This document shows positions 39,912-43,055 of a DNA stretch of 43,055 bases, in pieces. Position numbers and translations under genes: made by a program. The notes beneath the pieces are model-generated. The model was not told the origin of the DNA, did no database searches, and worked only from the letters and a program-made list of their open reading frames with translations. This stretch comes from Bacteroidota bacterium (lineage in GTDB: Bacteria > Bacteroidota > Bacteroidia > Cytophagales > Spirosomataceae). Where the stretch lies: positions 1 through 43,055 of the forward strand of contig JAIUOF010000015.1 of assembly GCA_020161355.1 (NCBI GenBank). The letters are read 5' to 3'. Within the stretch, counting starts at the first letter, position 1; each line of letters begins with the position of its first letter.

Positions 39912-41423
39912 ATGAAAACCCTATTAAAGTTTGCCTCTATTACAATAATTGCATTAATCGTTGATATCTCTGTAATTGCTCAAAGTATAACGATAGAGCC
40001 TAACAAAGAAACCATAAAAGGCAAAATTCAATTAAACGGACGCTTATTCATCAATTCAACCACAGAATTTCCGCTTCCAACCAATTCATATTTAAAATAT
40101 GGCAATATTTTGTCTATTTCTGATGATTCGGACAGTTCGGATATTGACTTGGTTTTGTTTGAAGATTCTGGCTTTTCGCCTTGGCTAAACTTCGGTAAAG
40201 CAAGAGGAACAAAAATAACACCCGCTTCCGTACAAAGTGATGATGATTTAATTCAAATTCGTGGTTTAGCATACAATCAAGATGATTTTTATGATGCGGG
40301 AGGTATTCAGCTTTTTGTTGATGGAACGCCCACGGCTACAAGTTTGCCAACAGGCATGAGAATTTCGACGACAAGCGAGGGAAATACTATCCCCCTAACG
40401 GCTATTAGTGTAAGAGGTACGGGAAAAGTAGGTATAGGCTTAGAAGAGCCTCAAGAGCAACTCTCGGTTGTCAAAGGCATGAATATTGACCAAAATAATG
40501 AAAATGGAGGTACAATTGATAATGGGCTAAAATTTGGATTTAATAGTGGAGAAGGTATTGCATCAAGGCGAACTGGCGGTGATGATTCAAACTATCATGG
40601 GCTTGATTTCTATACCAATTTTAATAGTAGAATGACTATCACCAATTATGGATTAGTCGGAATCGGCACTACGAATCCGACGCAAGCCAAATTGGTGGTG
40701 AATGGAAATGTGAATGGTTCGATTGGGAATTTTGCTTTTTTCAGAAATGCCAGCCCATTGACGGGTACTAATACTACTGGAAACTCCTTCAATTATTCGA
40801 TTTATGCTTCTCATCGAATCGCAGCCACCGAATTTAATGCTTTTTCGGATGCCCGAATTAAGGATATTAAGGAAATCTCAAACAACGAAAAAGACCTCGA
40901 AACGCTTTCAAAAATCGAAATCACTGATTATCAGTTTAAAGACAAAATCGGCAAAGGAAATGGGCACTATAAGAAGGTTATTGCACAACAAGTTGAATCG
41001 GTATATCCGCAGGCGATAAGCAAGTTAACAGATTGTATACCAGATATTTACCAATTAACAAGCATCGAAAATGATTTTATTTCATTACCCAATCATACCC
41101 TCAAAGTAGGCGAAAAAGTGAAGTTGATATTTGTTACAACTCAAGAATTAGTGGAAGTAAAAGAGGTAAATGAAAAAGGTTTTAAAATCGTAAATCCCGA
41201 ATCGTCAATCGTAAATCAACAAGTTTTTGTTTATGGTCGTGAAGTTTCAGATTTTCGTTCGGTTGATTATGAGGCACTTTCTACGCTTAATATTTCGGCT
41301 ACCCAAGCCTTGTTGAAACGATTGAACGAGGCAGAAAGTAGAATAAATAAATTAGAAAAAACACAATCAGAAATTTTACAACAAATAAGTCAAATGTCTG
41401 CTCAAAATAAATTTCCAGAGTAG
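39912..41423 (+). CDS. Secreted tail-fibre-like protein with S74 autoprocessing domain
   Basis: From the ATG at 39912 the protein has 503 residues; an upstream in-frame start lies in the previous gene and lacks a leader. A signal peptide (about 1-24, ending VIAQS) precedes beta-rich stalk repeats with the common GIGTxxPxxxLxVxG form (VGIGLEEPQEQLSVVKG, VGIGTTNPTQAKLVVNG). The S74 chaperone domain starts at S312DARIK317, the Ser/Lys dyad that cuts the chain before the Ser after trimer folding, followed by LETLSKIEITDYQFKD. The end (LLKRLNEAESRINKLEKTQS) is a trimeric coiled coil. Bacteroidota use such proteins on the surface or in contractile systems. Its link to the hydrolase genes is only positional. 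Confidence 0.8.
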   Translation: MKTLLKFASITIIALIVDISVIAQSITIEPNKETIKGKIQLNGRLFINSTTEFPLPTNSYLKYGNILSISDDSDSSDIDLVLFEDSGFSPWLNFGKARGTKITPASVQSDDDLIQIRGLAYNQDDFYDAGGIQLFVDGTPTATSLPTGMRISTTSEGNTIPLTAISVRGTGKVGIGLEEPQEQLSVVKGMNIDQNNENGGTIDNGLKFGFNSGEGIASRRTGGDDSNYHGLDFYTNFNSRMTITNYGLVGIGTTNPTQAKLVVNGNVNGSIGNFAFFRNASPLTGTNTTGNSFNYSIYASHRIAATEFNAFSDARIKDIKEISNNEKDLETLSKIEITDYQFKDKIGKGNGHYKKVIAQQVESVYPQAISKLTDCIPDIYQLTSIENDFISLPNHTLKVGEKVKLIFVTTQELVEVKEVNEKGFKIVNPESSIVNQQVFVYGREVSDFRSVDYEALSTLNISATQALLKRLNEAESRINKLEKTQSEILQQISQMSAQNKFPE

Positions 41424-41651
41424 CAGGATCATTTGGAAAATCTTCAAATAAATATTTTTGTTTCCATAATTTCTCCTATAAATAATAAATTAGTATGCTG
41501 AATCCTCATATTCGATTATTAGCTACTAGTTTCGATATCTTTTAATTAAACAATGGCCAAAAGCCATACGTTTAACTTTGTTTAAGTAAAAATTTATATT
41601 ATTAGGAAATAATTTCTGATAACAATTTTACATTAGGAATTCTTTCATGAC

Positions 41652-41685
41652 AAAAAAAACGCCCTCTGAAAATCAGAAGGCGTTT
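41652..41685 (-). terminator. Terminator of the T9SS-cargo gene
   Basis: On the minus strand AACGCCTTCTGA and TCAGAGGGCGTT pair with one G-T or mismatch around a 2-4 base loop and lead into T's ending near 41652. It lies 16 bases beyond the stop of the gene ending at 41701. Confidence 0.85.
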
Positions 41686-41700
41686 GTCAGTAAATCTTAA

Positions 41701-43055
41701 CTATTGGTTTTTATATATTCTAAGGATTTTCGTTTCTTTGTCGGTGGTGATTCTCAGATACCATATTTGGGATCGGAGATTTTGGGTATTGATTCTGATG
41801 CTTCCGTCATTTTCAACTTCAAAGTTTAGATGATGTACATTCCCGATGCCGTCCAGAACACCTACCCGCTGTACTTTACCTTCAGGAATCTCCACTCTCA
41901 GGTAATCCAGCGTAGGGTTAGGGCCAAATTTCCATTCTCCTATCTTCTGAATGCCCTGCTGCGTCGTTTCAGGCTGGTTCACTTCTGCCAGAGGGGACTC
42001 CTCTACTGCGGTTTTTGCGATGTTGTCACAGTTTACCTCTGAGCCATAAAGCTCCACATTAGCTCCGGCTGTTATCATTTTTCCTGCCAGTGTACCTTTG
42101 ATGATGGTTTTGCTGGTAGCGGCGGCATCTTTGATTCCTATGTTCTCTTTGCTGTAGAAATAACCGTTCAGCTTACTGCCCGACAGCACATTCAGATTGT
42201 TGCCCATGAACAGACTAATTCCATTTGACGCTTCACCCAGTTGCACCTCTTCATCCAGTCTGATGAAATCTTTTACAGATACGGTAGATTTCCCGCTTAC
42301 CTTCAGACTCGCCCCTTTTTTAAGTTTGAGATTCTTTATGTTAATCTGACCATTTGCCGACAGGGTCAGGGTTGCATTTTTACCAACTACCACTCTCTTG
42401 TAATCGTTTTTGTCGCTGGTGCTTGTTTTATCGTTTTTGACTCTGAAGTTCTTACCTGAGCTGCTGGTGTTTTCTACAAAATCAAGGGGTGCCGGAGCGG
42501 TACCTTTAATCCAGTTGCCAAAGCTTCCCTGCAGGTTATCTGATTTGAGGAATACCTCCTGACCTGAAGTGCTGACATTCTGAGCATTGATCATTTTGCC
42601 TGCCATATAGGTTCCCACGCCACCAAACTGAAGTGAGGTTCCGTTCAGGCTCACGCCTTCGGAGGCCAGCACACTGTAAGAGCATGAGCAATAACCCATG
42701 GCATCGCTTATTATGATTGTAGCTTGCGTACTGCTTACATTCCCCGACTTGTCAGTGGCAGTGATGGTAATCTTGTGCTCACCCTTGCTGCTACAGTCAA
42801 AGGCAGTACCGGAAAGAGTCTGAGATACCACCTCACAGTTGTCACTGATTTTTTCTACCAGATCTTTGACTTCGAGATTTAGTTTTCCTCCTGTTCCCAG
42901 GGCAAAACTAAGATTGGATTTGACTTTAATCTGAGGGGCTATCTTGTCCAGAATCGTTACTTCTACTTCTGCTTTGGTCTGGTTGCCTGAGTGATCACTG
43001 ACTACGATGCTGATTTTCTGACTTCCTAAATCAGAACAAGAGAATGCTGTTTTGG
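41701..43055 (-). CDS. Large secreted repeat protein with T9SS C-terminal sorting domain (5' end outside window)
   Basis: The frame is open from the stop at 41701 to the window edge, so at least 451 C-terminal residues are present; the GTG at 42831 is not a real start, because the repeat pattern continues upstream. Two Ig/HYR-like repeats are visible: SCSDLGSQKISIVVSDHSGN and DCSSKGEHKITITATDKSGN. A beta-helix-like Gly/Ser/Lys-rich region follows (SGKTTVS-like patterns). The C-terminus (WKFGPNPTLDYLRVEIPEG to WYLRITTDKETKILRIYKNQ) is a type IX secretion sorting domain, directing the protein to the cell surface or outside. It is clearly more GC-rich than the metal genes and is probably native. 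Confidence 0.85.
   Translation of the reverse strand, partial: KTAFSCSDLGSQKISIVVSDHSGNQTKAEVEVTILDKIAPQIKVKSNLSFALGTGGKLNLEVKDLVEKISDNCEVVSQTLSGTAFDCSSKGEHKITITATDKSGNVSSTQATIIISDAMGYCSCSYSVLASEGVSLNGTSLQFGGVGTYMAGKMINAQNVSTSGQEVFLKSDNLQGSFGNWIKGTAPAPLDFVENTSSSGKNFRVKNDKTSTSDKNDYKRVVVGKNATLTLSANGQINIKNLKLKKGASLKVSGKSTVSVKDFIRLDEEVQLGEASNGISLFMGNNLNVLSGSKLNGYFYSKENIGIKDAAATSKTIIKGTLAGKMITAGANVELYGSEVNCDNIAKTAVEESPLAEVNQPETTQQGIQKIGEWKFGPNPTLDYLRVEIPEGKVQRVGVLDGIGNVHHLNFEVENDGSIRINTQNLRSQIWYLRITTDKETKILRIYKNQ

Noticed and set aside
41552..41566. ATGGC/GCCAT hairpin as a terminator for the S74 gene
   Set aside because: The stem is only 5 bp and no T run follows; it was not listed as a terminator.

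Overview
The window reads as the chromosome or a large mobile element of a member of the Bacteroidota, most likely of the Cytophagales type. The evidence is AT-rich DNA, several exact TAnnTTTG promoter boxes, families largely confined to this phylum (DUF6660, DUF3347 with HMBD-type metal domains, MerTP fusions, GDCCVxC proteins, an HMA-like/AraC hybrid regulator, a Bacteroidota-type tyrosine recombinase) and a type IX secretion C-terminal sorting domain. The genus cannot be fixed from sequence alone.

Region 1 (1-31.1 kb) is a composite metal-resistance island with nearly all genes on the + strand, often overlapping by ATGA. It opens with the end of an IS3-family element that has cut off the start of a small CCxF gene. 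A mercury-type module follows: ArsR/CadC-like sensor, MerTP and GDCCVxC protein, but no mercuric reductase. A divalent-cation module comes next: DUF6660 protein, a CzcA pump fused to its TolC-type channel, a CzcB adaptor and a Zn/Cd P-type ATPase. From 10.6 to 31.1 kb the genes concern copper or silver: a Cys-rich secreted protein, an HMA-DUF3347 lipoprotein, two multicopper oxidases (one fused to a PcoB/CopB-like barrel), an AraC regulator with a CxxC sensor domain, HMBD proteins, a CopA ATPase and a Cus-type tripartite pump with two different CusB adaptors. The Cus pump gene is broken in an A7 tract and a PepSY gene carries a second frameshift. A methyltransferase gene coupled to a nuclease-like gene sits inside this cluster and has no evident metal role.

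Region 2 (31.1-35.2 kb) is a mobile or junk zone. It has gene remnants, about 2 kb of mostly non-coding DNA with dispersed CCGCAC-containing repeats and long inverted repeats, three minus-strand genes of unknown function, and a 3' fragment of tRNA-Thr(UGU).

Region 3 (35.2-41.4 kb) starts at the tRNA fragment with a tyrosine recombinase whose leader is a 5 x 12-bp tandem repeat. It continues with a TetR regulator, a PhlG-like (2,4-diacetylphloroglucinol hydrolase family) C-C hydrolase, a berberine-bridge-type FAD oxidase and an S74-type autoprocessing surface protein. The first three look like a regulated locus for breaking down a phenolic or polyketide compound. The fragment geometry suggests that the integrated element lies to its right.

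Region 4 (41.7 kb to the end, minus strand) is the C-terminal part of a large, visibly more GC-rich secreted repeat protein with a T9SS sorting tail.

Functionally, the first 31 kb combine uptake and sensing (mer), export across both membranes (Czc, Cus), cytosolic detoxification (two P1B ATPases) and periplasmic oxidation or sequestration (multicopper oxidases, HMBD, DUF3347 and HMA proteins). All family assignments rest on motif reading; no database search was run.
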